Assembly (NCBI GenBank): GCA_902791215.1
Contig: CADAUZ010000004.1
Span: 1 to 64,000, forward strand
DNA length: 64,000 nucleotides
Origin: Oscillospiraceae bacterium
GTDB lineage: Bacteria > Bacillota > Clostridia > Oscillospirales > Oscillospiraceae
Direction: 5' to 3'
Shown here: positions 39,880 to 48,337 of the stretch, in pieces
Position numbering within the stretch: the stretch's first letter is position 1
How the letters are laid out: every line of letters begins with the position of its first letter
The notes under the pieces: model-generated
Database searches by the model: none
Told to the model about the DNA's origin: nothing
Seen by the model: the letters and a program-made list of their open reading frames with translations, nothing else
Translations under genes and position numbers: made by a program

Positions 39880-40344
39880 TCAGAGGATCTCTTCGGCCCA
39901 GGCCGTAAGCTCCGCGCCGCTGTGCACGAGCTTTGCGCCCAGCAGATCGCCGCCGCCCAGATACGGGCGCAGCCGCTCCTCCGTCTTGCCGATGCCGCTG
40001 CCGCCGGAGGTGGCGAAGGCCGCGATCTTCTTGCCGAACCAGTTATAGCCGCGGCAGAAGGTGCCGACCACGTTGGGCGCGCCGCCGTACCAGATGGGAA
40101 AACCGATGAGCACCGTGTCGTAGTCGTCAAAGTTTTCGATCCTGCCGGCGACGGGCACGTCCTTTTTGCTGAACCACTCCTTGTTGCAGCGGGCCAGGGG
40201 ATTGGTGTAGCGCAGGTCGGCGGCGGTATAGGGCTGCTCGGGTGTGATCTCGAAGAGCTCACAGCCCAAGGTCTCAGCCGCGTCCTTCGCGACGCGGGCG
40301 GTGGTGCCGTTTTCGGCGCTGAAATAGCAGATCAAAGTTTTCAT
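39880..40344 (-). CDS. Flavodoxin
   Basis: 154 aa from the ATG at 40344, which has GGAGG 8 nt upstream; the open frame extends further without a ribosome site. The start MKTLICYFSAENGTTARVAK is the FMN phosphate loop (S-x-x-N-x-T), followed by FDDYDTVLIGFPIWYGGAPN and KKIAAFATSGGSGIGKTEE for the isoalloxazine contacts. It carries electrons at low potential in place of ferredoxin or serves as an NAD(P)H quinone-type flavoprotein. First gene of the flavodoxin-macro-rhomboid-DUF523 operon; a TG-extended TATAAT (40381-40386 on the plus strand as ATTATA) lies about 37 bp upstream. Confidence 0.9.
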   Translation of the reverse strand: MKTLICYFSAENGTTARVAKDAAETLGCELFEITPEQPYTAADLRYTNPLARCNKEWFSKKDVPVAGRIENFDDYDTVLIGFPIWYGGAPNVVGTFCRGYNWFGKKIAAFATSGGSGIGKTEERLRPYLGGGDLLGAKLVHSGAELTAWAEEIL

Positions 40345-40430
40345 ATAAGAGACCTCCATGATGAATTTATGTAACGATGCATTATACCACACCCGCGGCG
40401 GGCAGGATAGCACTTTTTTATGAACAAGGA

Positions 40431-40469
40431 ACAGGGCTGTGAGTTTGGATTATCTTCTCACAGCCCTGT
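40431..40469 (-). terminator. Terminator of the P1 peptidase gene
   Basis: ACAGGGCTGTGAG and CTCACAGCCCTGT form a perfect 13-bp stem with a 13-nt loop, 18 bp after the stop. The U-tract is only moderate (TTCCTTGTTC). Confidence 0.72.
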
Positions 40470-40487
40470 ATTTTTGTTTTCTTCCGA

Positions 40488-41459
40488 TCAGAATTTGAGG
40501 TCCCGCACTGCCGGGAAGCCGTAAGCGCTTTCGGCGCTGTATACGGCACGGAGGATGGCTTCGCTCATGACCCCGGCGGCGAGGGTGCCGACAAGGTCCT
40601 GATCCGCCTGGACATCCCCGACAGAGAGGGCGTAGATGCTGTCGCCGTCCACCGAGGTGTGCACGGGCCGGATCGACCTTGCGTAGCCGTCATGGGCCAT
40701 GCCCGCGATCTTGCAAAGCTGCGCCTTATGAAAGGCGGCGTTTGTCATCACGACGCCGAGGGTGGTGTTGCCGACAAACTTGTTGTCGTTGGGCACCATC
40801 CGCTCCGTCATCAGCTCCGTGGTGCTGCGAAAGCCGGTCCTGTCCTCCGTCAGAAGGCCCGCGACCTTGCGGCCTGTCCTCCAGTCGAAGATGTCGCCGA
40901 AGGCGTTCACCGCCACGACCGCGCCGATTTTCAGCGCGCCGAGCTCCACGGCATAACTCCCGATGCCGCTTTTCATGCAGCATTCCATACCCGCGCATTT
41001 GCCGACCGTCGCGCCGCAGCCCGCGCCGAAGTTGCCGTCTTTATAGTTCGGCGCTTCCATGGCGCGCCGGGCTGCCTCATAGCCCATGGCGCTGTCCGGG
41101 CGGGCAGAGGCGTCGCCGACGGTCAGGTCAAAGAGATCCGACTGTACCACCAGCGGCACCTTCGTCACGCCCACATCCAGGCCGATCCCGTGCTGCTCCA
41201 GATACGCCATGACGCCGTTTGCGGTCCCGAGGCCGAAGGCGCTGCCGCCCGCGAGGACCACCGCGTGGATCATCTGCGCGTTTGCAAGCGGCTTTAATAA
41301 TTCGCTCTCCCGCGAGGCGGGGCCGCCGCCCCGGACATCCAGGCCCGCGCGCATGCCCTGTTCGCGGATGAATACGGTGCAGCCCGTCGCGCCCGCCGTG
41401 TCCTCGACCTGGCCGATTCTGACGCCGAGCTCCGTGATCGGGATCTCCCGCATGTCCAT
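40488..41459 (-). CDS. P1-family (DmpA-like) aminopeptidase
   Basis: About 323 aa from the ATG at 41459, preferred because AGGAAGG lies about 5 nt upstream; an ATG 8 codons earlier overlaps the PPK2 gene. P1 enzymes are Ntn-type hydrolases that cut themselves before a Ser/Thr nucleophile: here the site is FVGNTTLGVVMTNAAF. Other family blocks are GGSAFGLGTANGVMAYLEQH and GAGCGATVGKCAG. They release N-terminal amino acids or hydrolyse D-amino-acid esters and beta-peptides. Located 16 bp downstream of the polyphosphate kinase gene and probably co-transcribed with it. Confidence 0.9.
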   Translation of the reverse strand: MDMREIPITELGVRIGQVEDTAGATGCTVFIREQGMRAGLDVRGGGPASRESELLKPLANAQMIHAVVLAGGSAFGLGTANGVMAYLEQHGIGLDVGVTKVPLVVQSDLFDLTVGDASARPDSAMGYEAARRAMEAPNYKDGNFGAGCGATVGKCAGMECCMKSGIGSYAVELGALKIGAVVAVNAFGDIFDWRTGRKVAGLLTEDRTGFRSTTELMTERMVPNDNKFVGNTTLGVVMTNAAFHKAQLCKIAGMAHDGYARSIRPVHTSVDGDSIYALSVGDVQADQDLVGTLAAGVMSEAILRAVYSAESAYGFPAVRDLKF

Positions 41460-41475
41460 AGCTTCCTTCCTGTAA

Positions 41476-43440
41476 TTACGCAAGCCGCTCCTCGCAGGCC
41501 TTCTCCAGCGCCTTGATCACGATGCGCAGGGCCTTGATGCGGGCGTACTTCTTGTCGTTGGATTCGATGATGTACCAGGGGGCGTTCTTGGTGCTGGTCT
41601 TCTGCAGCATCTCGTCGATGGCCTGCTCGTATTCGGGCCACTTCTCGCGGTTGCGCCAGTCCTCCTCCGTCAGCTTCCAGGCCTTCTCCGGGGTGTTCTG
41701 GCGGGCGGTGAAGCGCTCGAGCTGGGTGTCCTGGTCAATGTGAATCCAGAACTTGAGCACCACCGCGCCCCAGTCGGTGAGCTGGCGCTCAAACTCGTTG
41801 ATCTCGTTATAGGCGCGCTTCCAGTCGTCCTCCTCGCAGAAGCCCTCCAGGCGCTCCACCATCACGCGGCCGTACCAGGTGCGGTCAAAGATGCAGACAT
41901 GGCCGCTGCGGGGCAGACGCGTCCAGAAGCGCCAGAGGTACTGGCGGTTCTTCTCGTGAGGCTCGGGGGAGGCGATGGGCATCACGTCGCAGCCGCGCGG
42001 GTCCAGGGGCTTTGCCACGCGGCGGATGTTGCCGCCCTTGCCTGCGGCGTCCCAGCCCTCGTAGCAGAGAATGACCGGGATCTTCTTGAGGTAGATGATA
42101 TTGTGCAGCTCCTTGAGGCGCTTTTGCAGCTTCTTGAGCTCCTTCTGGTACTCCTCGTCCGTCAGGGCGGGAGAGAGGTCCACCTCGCTGAGCTTGGGCA
42201 TATCCAGCAGCGGGAACTTCTCCTTGAAGGGCTTGCCCACATAGCGCTCCTTCCCGAGGGCCTTGTCCAGCAGTCCCAGCAGCAGCGTCAGCGCCTTGTG
42301 GGTCGCCTGGGTGTGGTTGCTGCCGTCAAGCTGGTGCCAGGGGATGGGATTGCAGGTCTCCTCCATGAAGGCCTTGTAGTGCTTCTCGAAGTTCTTGTAT
42401 TCCTTGAGCTGCCAGATATCGTCGTCGGTCACGCGCCAGGCGGTCTCGAAGCTGTCGCGCAGGGCCGCGATGCGCTTGTGCTGCTCGCGCTCGCTGATGT
42501 GTACGAAGATCTTGAGGATCACGTAGCCGCCGTCGCGCAGCTGACGCTCAAACTCCGTCACGGCGCGCACACGGTTTTTGTATTCGTCCTTCGTGATCTC
42601 ACGGCGCAGGGCCTTGCGAACGCAGTCCTCCATCCAGCCGGAATCATAGAACATGATCTTCCCGTTTTCGGGGATGGCCTTGGCGTAGGGGTAGAGGAAG
42701 GGATAGCGGCTCTCGGCTTCGGGGGTGATGACCGGGGAGACGACGTTATAGTTGCGCGGGTCGATCTCGCTGATGAGCTCGTTGATGAGGCTGCCCTTGC
42801 CCGCGGCGGCCCAGCCCTCCACCAGCACGATGACGGGCAGGCCCTTCTCGCGCAGGGTCTGCTGGAGACCGGCAAGGCGCTCGCGCATCTGCTTGATCTC
42901 AGCCTTGAGGGGGTCGGACTTTCCGGGCTTGGCGGCTTCCTTTTCTGCCGCTGCCGCGGCCTCGGCCAGGGCGATCTGAGCGGCGTGTTTGGCGGCCTTC
43001 TTCTCCGCCTTCTTCGCGGCTTTCTTTGCGGCCTTTCTGTCCGCTGCCGCCGCCGCGCTCATGATAACGGCGTCCATCGCCGCTTCCTTCGCGGCTTTCT
43101 TTGCGGCCTTCTTCGCCGCCTTCAGCTCGTAGTAGGTCTCCGCCTGCTGTGCAGCCTCCGCCCAGGCCTCGTTCTCGGCCCGCGCATCAGCCTCCAGGGC
43201 CGCCTCCAGACGGGCTGTCCGCTCGGCCTGCGCGGCCGCCTCCTCCTGGGCTGCCTGCGCTTCCAGCGCCGCCGGGCTTTCGGGCTCCGGGGCTGCCTCG
43301 GCTGCGGGCTCTGCCACGGCCTCGGGGGCTGCCGCCGTTTCGGCCTCAGGCGCTGCTTCCGCCGCGCTCACGGCGGTGGTTTCCTCTGCGGGCGTTGTTT
43401 CTGCTTCGGGGGTACTCGCGGGTTTTTCCTCGTTACTCAT
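41476..43440 (-). CDS. Tandem PPK2 polyphosphate phosphotransferase
   Basis: 654 aa. Residues about 1-170 are a low-complexity Ala/Glu then Ala/Lys-rich tail (for example AKKAAKKAAKEAAMDAVIMS) that is not part of the enzyme family. Two PPK2 domains follow, as in polyphosphate:AMP phosphotransferases. Domain 1 has VEGWAAAGKGSLINELISEI with Ala in place of the usual Asp of the Walker A motif and is probably less active; domain 2 has YEGWDAAGKGGNIRRVAKPL and FDRTWYGRVMVERLEGFCEE, the complete active site. It uses polyphosphate to phosphorylate AMP or ADP. The long charged tail resembles histone-like or polyphosphate-binding extensions. A P1 peptidase gene follows at 16 bp. Confidence 0.9.
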   Translation of the reverse strand: MSNEEKPASTPEAETTPAEETTAVSAAEAAPEAETAAAPEAVAEPAAEAAPEPESPAALEAQAAQEEAAAQAERTARLEAALEADARAENEAWAEAAQQAETYYELKAAKKAAKKAAKEAAMDAVIMSAAAAADRKAAKKAAKKAEKKAAKHAAQIALAEAAAAAEKEAAKPGKSDPLKAEIKQMRERLAGLQQTLREKGLPVIVLVEGWAAAGKGSLINELISEIDPRNYNVVSPVITPEAESRYPFLYPYAKAIPENGKIMFYDSGWMEDCVRKALRREITKDEYKNRVRAVTEFERQLRDGGYVILKIFVHISEREQHKRIAALRDSFETAWRVTDDDIWQLKEYKNFEKHYKAFMEETCNPIPWHQLDGSNHTQATHKALTLLLGLLDKALGKERYVGKPFKEKFPLLDMPKLSEVDLSPALTDEEYQKELKKLQKRLKELHNIIYLKKIPVILCYEGWDAAGKGGNIRRVAKPLDPRGCDVMPIASPEPHEKNRQYLWRFWTRLPRSGHVCIFDRTWYGRVMVERLEGFCEEDDWKRAYNEINEFERQLTDWGAVVLKFWIHIDQDTQLERFTARQNTPEKAWKLTEEDWRNREKWPEYEQAIDEMLQKTSTKNAPWYIIESNDKKYARIKALRIVIKALEKACEERLA

Positions 43441-43681
43441 GTTTGCTCCATCCCTTTTTATAATTTTGTATGGTGATCGGCCTCACGCAGCACCGCGCCG
43501 CAGGGATTCATACCCGCAGGGCAGGCTTTGTCTGCCCTTTTCCGGGCGGGCCGGTCCGGTGAAAGGGCCCGCGTCCATGCTGTGAGTCTGCGGAAAAGCC
43601 GATACTGTCCTATCGTTATTTTCCTACCGTTTTGGATTTTCGTCAAGGGGATTTTGCAATTTTCCGGGAAGCAAAAGGGGG
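43441..43681. other. Gap with no recognised gene
   Basis: Between the PPK2 gene start and the inverted-repeat element. It should contain the PPK2 promoter on the minus strand but I could not pick one with confidence. No coding sequence is evident. Confidence 0.5.
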
Positions 43682-43953
43682 GGGGCTGTGAAAAAAGTCA
43701 ATTGACAGTGTAGGGGCCGACGCCCGGCGGCCCGAGCGGTACAGTCCAAAAATAAAGCAGAACGCCCCGGCGAAAACGTACAGTGTTACGGATTCGCCGG
43801 GGGGCAATGTGTTATTCAGGATTCTCTCTGCCGGGCCGCCGGGGGGAAGGTGAATTGCCCCAAAGGGGCAAGAGAGGCCGGCCTGGGCCGCGTCGGCCCC
43901 TACGGTGTTGATATTACTGTGTTCTTGATGAAGGGGACTTTTTTCACAGCCCC
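43682..43953. mobile_element. 272-bp element with 18-bp perfect terminal inverted repeats
   Basis: GGGGCTGTGAAAAAAGTC at 43682-43699 is exactly complementary to 43936-43953. Inside, each end carries a GTAGGGGCCGACGC block in inverted orientation, and the middle has GC-rich hairpins. There is no open reading frame for a transposase, so it would need one in trans. A related copy is at the left edge of the window (1-104). No target duplication is obvious at the flanks. Confidence 0.7.
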
Positions 43954-43961
43954 TCTTGATT

Positions 43962-44243
43962 TTACTTTCTGCGCTTTGTCCTGCAGGACGGGCAGTATTT
44001 CGGCCAGTGCTGCAGCGGTGTGGAAAAGGTGAAGCTTCGCCCGCAGCTGCGGCAGGTCCGTGTGACCGTCTCCGGGGACAGGCGCTTTGCCCTGCACTGC
44101 AGACAATAGTCCGGCCAGTGCTGGACATTCTCCGGGAGCGTGAAGGTCCGCCCGCAGCTGCGGCAGGTCCGTGTGATCATCCCCACCGCCGGGCGCCGCG
44201 CTTTCCCGCTGCGGCCGGCAATGAATCTGCTGAAAATACTCAT
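43962..44243 (-). CDS. Small protein with two zinc-ribbon repeats
   Basis: 93 aa. After a basic N-terminus there are two near-identical modules: RTCRSCGRTFTLPENVQHWP then YCLQCRAKR, and RTCRSCGRSFTFSTPLQHWP then YCPSCRTKRRK. Each has C-x2-C...C-x2-C, so two zinc ions are expected. The duplication is clear, the ending is strongly basic and nucleic-acid or ribosome contact is plausible. It begins 19 bp after the rqcP-like gene on the same strand. No specific function is known to me for this family. Confidence 0.75.
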   Translation of the reverse strand: MSIFSRFIAGRSGKARRPAVGMITRTCRSCGRTFTLPENVQHWPDYCLQCRAKRLSPETVTRTCRSCGRSFTFSTPLQHWPKYCPSCRTKRRK

Positions 44244-44262
44244 GCGCTTCCCTGCCCTTCAC

Positions 44263-44505
44263 TTATACGATTTCTCTGTACATGGCCGGGGCGTCGGACT
44301 TGGAGACATTGTCCGCCACCTGGGTGACCTCCACCTTCAGCGTGCGCTGGCCGAAGGCGATCTCGAGGATGTCGCCCTCCTTGACCTGATAGCTGGCCTT
44401 GGCCTGACGGCCGTTGACGAGGATACGGTCGGCGTCACAGGCGTCGTTTGCCACGCTGCGCCGCTTGATGAGGCGCGAGACCTTTAAGTATTTGTCCAAA
44501 CGCAT
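44263..44505 (-). CDS. rqcP: S4-domain RNA-binding protein (RqcP-like)
   Basis: 80 aa, nearly all S4 domain: MRLDKYLKVSRLIKRRSVAN, then NGRQAKASYQVKEGDILEIA. Size and sequence fit RqcP (YabO), which joins RqcH on stalled 50S subunits during alanine tailing of blocked nascent chains; the heat-shock protein Hsp15 is a more distant relative. It lies between the HU gene and a zinc-ribbon gene. Partial readthrough from HU past the hairpin at 44527-44555 is likely. Confidence 0.87.
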   Translation of the reverse strand: MRLDKYLKVSRLIKRRSVANDACDADRILVNGRQAKASYQVKEGDILEIAFGQRTLKVEVTQVADNVSKSDAPAMYREIV

Positions 44506-44526
44506 AGATCCACCTCGATAAAACGT

Positions 44527-44555
44527 GACCGCCTCTCCGAAAAGGACAGGCGGTC
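44527..44555 (-). terminator. Hairpin after the HU gene
   Basis: GACCGCCT and AGGCGGTC pair around an inner TCC/GGA; on the minus strand ACGTTTTATC follows. It probably reduces readthrough from HU into rqcP. Confidence 0.65.
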
Positions 44556-44574
44556 TTCACACGCTGGTAATGAA

Positions 44575-44850
44575 TTACTTGGCGACGGCGTCCTTGAGCG
44601 CCTTGCCGACTTTGAAGACAGGAACGCGGCTGGCCGGGATCTGGATCTCTTCCTTGGTTCTGGGGTTGCGGCCGATGCGGGCGTTGCGGGTCTTGGTCTC
44701 GAAGGAGCCGAAGCCGACAAGCTGAACCTTGCCGCCCTTGGTGAGCTCTGCGGAGATGGCCTCAAACGCGGCGTTGACGGCCTTCTCGCTGTCCTTCTTG
44801 GAAAGACCGCTCTTCTCTGCGACTGCAGCGACTAATTCTGCCTTATTCAT
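44575..44850 (-). CDS. hup: HU-family DNA-binding protein
   Basis: 91 aa, standard HU size. [20 protein letters not shown], then [20 protein letters not shown] (the beta-arm with the conserved RxGRNPxT) and [19 protein letters not shown] are diagnostic. It bends and compacts DNA as a homodimer. It is driven by a good promoter at 44975-45003 with a leader of about 120 nt. Confidence 0.97.
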   Translation of the reverse strand: MNKAELVAAVAEKSGLSKKDSEKAVNAAFEAISAELTKGGKVQLVGFGSFETKTRNARIGRNPRTKEEIQIPASRVPVFKVGKALKDAVAK

Positions 44851-44974
44851 TATCTGTTTCCTCCTGAATATGATATGGCACTGATGCCATGATATGGTGA
44901 GTTTTCCCGCATTTGGGGCGGATTACTCATGCTCCCGTCCGTCTGTTCAACATACACAGGCGGCGAGCAAATAG

Positions 44975-45003
44975 ACTGTACCATACTTCCCCGTATTTCG
45001 CAA
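44975..45003 (-). promoter_or_regulatory. Promoter of the HU gene
   Basis: Minus strand: TTGCGA, 17-nt spacer, TACAGT, about 120 nt before the HU start. Confidence 0.7.
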
Positions 45004-45040
45004 GTACTATTTACAGTTTTTTAAGGATTTATGCCGATTT

Positions 45041-46693
45041 TTAACGCATATGGAGGATTCGCGCGATTTTTTCTCCGCCGGGGATGAGCTTCATGTCCTC
45101 CCTGGTGACCGCCCGGAACACGATCGCGGTGACCAGGTACACGATCACCGCCGCGCCGATGGCGGCGCACATGGCGAGGAGCGTGCCGATCCTCCCCTGC
45201 CCCAGAAGCCGGGTGCCGAGGCCGTAGACGCCCCAGGCGGTCAGGCCCATGAGGGCGCTTGCGGCGAGGGGGCCGGAGAACACGCGCAGCAGACGCGGAC
45301 GGCTTGAGAGCGTGCGGCACATGAAGACATAGTCCATCGCCGCCATGGCACAGTAGCTGCACAGGGTTCCCACCGGGGCGCCGTAGATGTTGATGTCGCG
45401 CCGCGCGACCAGAAACCAGTTGATGATGATCTTGATAATGCCGCCGGTGATGAGCGTGACCATGGTGAGCTTTTCGCGGCCCGAGGCCTGGAGGATGGCG
45501 TTTTCCATGAGCACGAGGCACACGAAGAAGGACGCAACGCCCATCACCTGCAAAAGTCCCGCGCCCGCCAGATGGCTGCCGGGATAGAGCACATCCATGA
45601 TGGGCTTTGCCAGCACCGCAAGACCCACGCCCATGGGGATGGCGAGGAAGGCCGAGATGCGCAGCGAATCCTCGGACACGGTGCCGGCGGTCTTTTTATC
45701 GCCCTTGGCAAGCGCCCCGGAGATGGCGGGGACGATGGAGATGGTCAGCGGCGTAATGAAGGCGGCAGGGAGATTGAAGAGCGTCTGCGCCTTGCCGTAC
45801 ACGCCGTAGAGCACCTTGGCCTCGCGGTAGGAAAAGCCCGCCGCGCTCTGGAGGCGGTTCATGCAGAGCTTGGAGTCCACGCTGTTGAGAAGCGCCATGA
45901 TGCAGGCGCCGGTCGCGATGGGGATGCCGATGGACAGGATGTCTTTGACGATCTTCATGGCGGGGTCCACAAGCTCGTCGTCATCCGGGATGTCGTTGGG
46001 GTCGATGCCGCCGGTATAGGGGGCAGAGAGGACGGAATAGTGGCGGTGCTTATAGACGATCATATACGCAAGCGACACCGCCGAGCCGATGGACACGCCG
46101 AAGATCGCGCCCGCCGAACCCATGGGCAGCGCCATGGGGCTGCCCTTGTAGGCGCGCAGCACCAGCACCGCGATCACAAGGCCGGAGACCACTTTGAAGA
46201 AGACCTCCAGAACCTCGTCGACGGTGGTGGGGAGCATGTTGCCGTTGCCCTGGCAGTAGCCGCGGTAGGCCGACACAATGCACACCAGCAAAATCGCCGG
46301 GGCCATGGCCCGCACGCTGGGCGCGGCGTCGGGGTTTTCGAGATACGAAGCCGCAAGCCACTGGGGAAAACAGAACATGATGAGCGCGAAGACAAGGCCG
46401 ATCACCGTAAACGTGACGAGCGCCACGCGGAAGGTCTTCTCCTCCTGCTTTGCCCGGCCGTTGGCGTCCGCCTCGGCAACCAGGCGCGACAGCGCTACCG
46501 GCAGGCCCGCGGTCGCCAGCGTGAAGAAGATGTAATAAATGCTGTAGGCGCCCATGAACATGGAGTAACCCTCGTCCCCGAGGATATTGCCCAGGGGGAT
46601 CTTGTAGAAGAAGCCGAGGATCTTCATGATGATCACGCCGACCGTCAGGATCGCCGCACCGTGCATGTAGTTTTGACCTTTGGTTTTAGCCAT
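45041..46693 (-). CDS. MOP-superfamily flippase (SpoVB/MurJ-like)
   Basis: 550 aa with about 14 helices. It begins GQNYMHGAAILTVGVIIMKI and YKIPLGNILGDEGYSMFMGA, close to the SpoVB/YtgP group, and keeps TLATAGLPVALSRLVAEADA. These proteins flip lipid-linked wall precursors; SpoVB acts in spore-cortex formation, other members in vegetative wall growth. The sequence alone does not decide between these. A four-hairpin repeat separates it from the FAD oxidoreductase gene upstream, so it may be transcribed with it. Confidence 0.88.
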   Translation of the reverse strand: MAKTKGQNYMHGAAILTVGVIIMKILGFFYKIPLGNILGDEGYSMFMGAYSIYYIFFTLATAGLPVALSRLVAEADANGRAKQEEKTFRVALVTFTVIGLVFALIMFCFPQWLAASYLENPDAAPSVRAMAPAILLVCIVSAYRGYCQGNGNMLPTTVDEVLEVFFKVVSGLVIAVLVLRAYKGSPMALPMGSAGAIFGVSIGSAVSLAYMIVYKHRHYSVLSAPYTGGIDPNDIPDDDELVDPAMKIVKDILSIGIPIATGACIMALLNSVDSKLCMNRLQSAAGFSYREAKVLYGVYGKAQTLFNLPAAFITPLTISIVPAISGALAKGDKKTAGTVSEDSLRISAFLAIPMGVGLAVLAKPIMDVLYPGSHLAGAGLLQVMGVASFFVCLVLMENAILQASGREKLTMVTLITGGIIKIIINWFLVARRDINIYGAPVGTLCSYCAMAAMDYVFMCRTLSSRPRLLRVFSGPLAASALMGLTAWGVYGLGTRLLGQGRIGTLLAMCAAIGAAVIVYLVTAIVFRAVTREDMKLIPGGEKIARILHMR

Positions 46694-46708
46694 AGTTCCT
46701 CCAAAAAG

Positions 46709-46819
46709 CCCTCTCAGTCACCGCCGCAAACGGCGGTGACAGCTCCCCCAAAGGGGGAGCCAAGACTTGCCTCCCCCTTTGGGGGAGGTGCCCCGGTGCG
46801 CACACCGGGGCGGAGAGGG
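46709..46819. repeat. Four-hairpin cassette bounded by CCCTCTC/GAGAGGG
   Basis: In order: CCGCCG/CGGCGG, AGCTCCCCC/GGGGGAGC, CTCCCCC/GGGGGAG and CCCCGGTG/CACCGGGG, all within 111 bp and framed by outer CCCTCTC and GAGAGGG. It fills the gap between the flippase and oxidoreductase genes. It looks like a mosaic REP-type repeat. Confidence 0.75.
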
Positions 46820-46827
46820 TACGAAAT

Positions 46828-48198
46828 TCAAATTTCCTCCAGCAAGCACCGCGCGGCGTGGACGCCGCTGGCGGATGCGTGGGAGAGGGAGTGGGTCACG
46901 CCGGAGCAGTCGCCGATGACGTAGAGGCCGGGGCAGCAGGTCTGGAGCCTCTCGTCGATCTCGACCTCCATGTTGTAGAACTTGACCTCCACGCCGTAGA
47001 GGAGGGTGTCGTCGTTGGCGGTGCCGGGAGCGATCTTGTCAAGGGCGTAGATCATCTCGATGATGCCGTCGAGAATGCGCTTGGGGATGACCAGGCTCAG
47101 GTCGCCCGGGGTAGCGGCCAGGGTCGGGGTGACGAAGCTTTCGCGGATGCGGCTCTCGGTACTGCGCCGCCCGCGCACGAGGTCGCCGAAGCGCTGCACG
47201 ATGACGCCGCCGCCGAGCATGTTGGAAAGGCGCGCGATGCTCTCGCCGTAGCCGTTGGAGTCCTTGAAGGGGATGGAGAAGTGCTTGGAGACCAGCAGGG
47301 CAAAGTTGGTGTTCTCGGTGTGCTTCGAGGGGTCCTCGTAGCTGTGGCCGTTGACGGTGACGATGCCGTTGGTGTTCTCGTTGACCACCACGCCGTGGGG
47401 GTTCATGCAGAAGGTGCGCACCATGTCCTCAAACTTCTGCGTGCGGTAGATGATCTTGCTCTCGTAGAGCTCGTCGGTCAGGTGGGCGAAGATCTCCGCC
47501 GGAAGCTCCACGCGCACGCCGATGTCGACGCGGTTGGACATGGTGGGGATGCCGAGGGAGTCGCAGACCTTCTCCATCCACTTGCTGCCGCTGCGCCCGA
47601 CGGACACCACGCACCTGCGGCAGGTGAAGCTGCCCTTGGAGGTCACGGCCTCAAAGCCGCCCTCGATCTTCTTGAGATCGGTGACGGCGGTCTCGAATCG
47701 AAAGACCACTCGATCCCTGAGCTCGTTGTAGATGTTCTCCAGCACCACGTAGTTGATGTCCGTGCCGAGGTGCCTTACCTGAGCGTCGAGCAGGTGCAGA
47801 CCGTTTTCCAGGCACATGCGCTTGATTTTGGTGTTGGCGGTGGAATAGAGCTTTGTCCCCTCGCCGCCGTGGCGGAGGTTGATCTTATCCACGTACTGCA
47901 TCAGTTCTATGGCCTGGGTCTTGCCGATATGCTCATAAAGCGTGCCGCCGAACTGGTTTGTGATGTTGTACTTGCCGTCGGAAAACGCGCCCGCGCCGCC
48001 GAAGCCGCTCATGATGCTGCAGGTCTTGCAGCGGATGCAGGACTTGACCTTCTTGCCGTCGATGGGGCAGTGCCGCTTGTCCAGGGGCTTGCCCAGCTCC
48101 AGCACGCCGATCTTCAGGCCGCGCTGCGCCCTTGCCAACTCGTATGCGGTAAAGATGCCGCCGGGGCCCGCGCCCACGATAATGACATCGTAATCCAT
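46828..48198 (-). CDS. FAD-dependent oxidoreductase (COG2509-like)
   Basis: 456 aa. The N-terminal Rossmann motif is VIIVGAGPGGIFTAYELARA (G-x-G-x2-G), with the acidic end of strand 2 in GVLELG. A Cys cluster, CIRCKTCSIMSGFGGAGAFS at about residues 55-75, is typical of a group of uncharacterised FAD dehydrogenases and may be redox-active or bind metal. The C-terminal FAD block is GLYVIGDCSGVTHSLSHASA. Substrate unknown. A strong terminator-like hairpin stands only 20-30 bp before the start, so expression probably depends on readthrough or antitermination. Confidence 0.88.
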   Translation of the reverse strand: MDYDVIIVGAGPGGIFTAYELARAQRGLKIGVLELGKPLDKRHCPIDGKKVKSCIRCKTCSIMSGFGGAGAFSDGKYNITNQFGGTLYEHIGKTQAIELMQYVDKINLRHGGEGTKLYSTANTKIKRMCLENGLHLLDAQVRHLGTDINYVVLENIYNELRDRVVFRFETAVTDLKKIEGGFEAVTSKGSFTCRRCVVSVGRSGSKWMEKVCDSLGIPTMSNRVDIGVRVELPAEIFAHLTDELYESKIIYRTQKFEDMVRTFCMNPHGVVVNENTNGIVTVNGHSYEDPSKHTENTNFALLVSKHFSIPFKDSNGYGESIARLSNMLGGGVIVQRFGDLVRGRRSTESRIRESFVTPTLAATPGDLSLVIPKRILDGIIEMIYALDKIAPGTANDDTLLYGVEVKFYNMEVEIDERLQTCCPGLYVIGDCSGVTHSLSHASASGVHAARCLLEEI

Positions 48199-48217
48199 GA
48201 TAAACTCTCCTTACTGT

Positions 48218-48260
48218 CAAAAAAAGAACCCTCATTTTCCCGGAAAAAGGGAAAATGAGG
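48218..48260 (-). terminator. Leader terminator upstream of the FAD gene
   Basis: Minus strand: CCTCATTTTCCC, 7-nt loop, GGGAAAATGAGG (12 bp perfect), then GTTCTTTTTTT. It lies between the promoter at 48286-48315 and the ATG at 48198, with only the ribosome site after it. It either ends AEC-transporter transcripts or acts as an attenuator. Confidence 0.85.
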
Positions 48261-48285
48261 CGATATGTCACATAGTTCCTCGGTG

Positions 48286-48315
48286 ATAATACCACGATGA
48301 AGGAAGCGCTGTCAA
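48286..48315 (-). promoter_or_regulatory. Promoter upstream of the leader terminator
   Basis: Minus strand: perfect TTGACA, 18-nt spacer, TATTAT. It lies right after the AEC gene stop and reads into the leader hairpin. Confidence 0.72.
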
Positions 48316-48337
48316 GTAAAGGATGTATGAATAAAGA

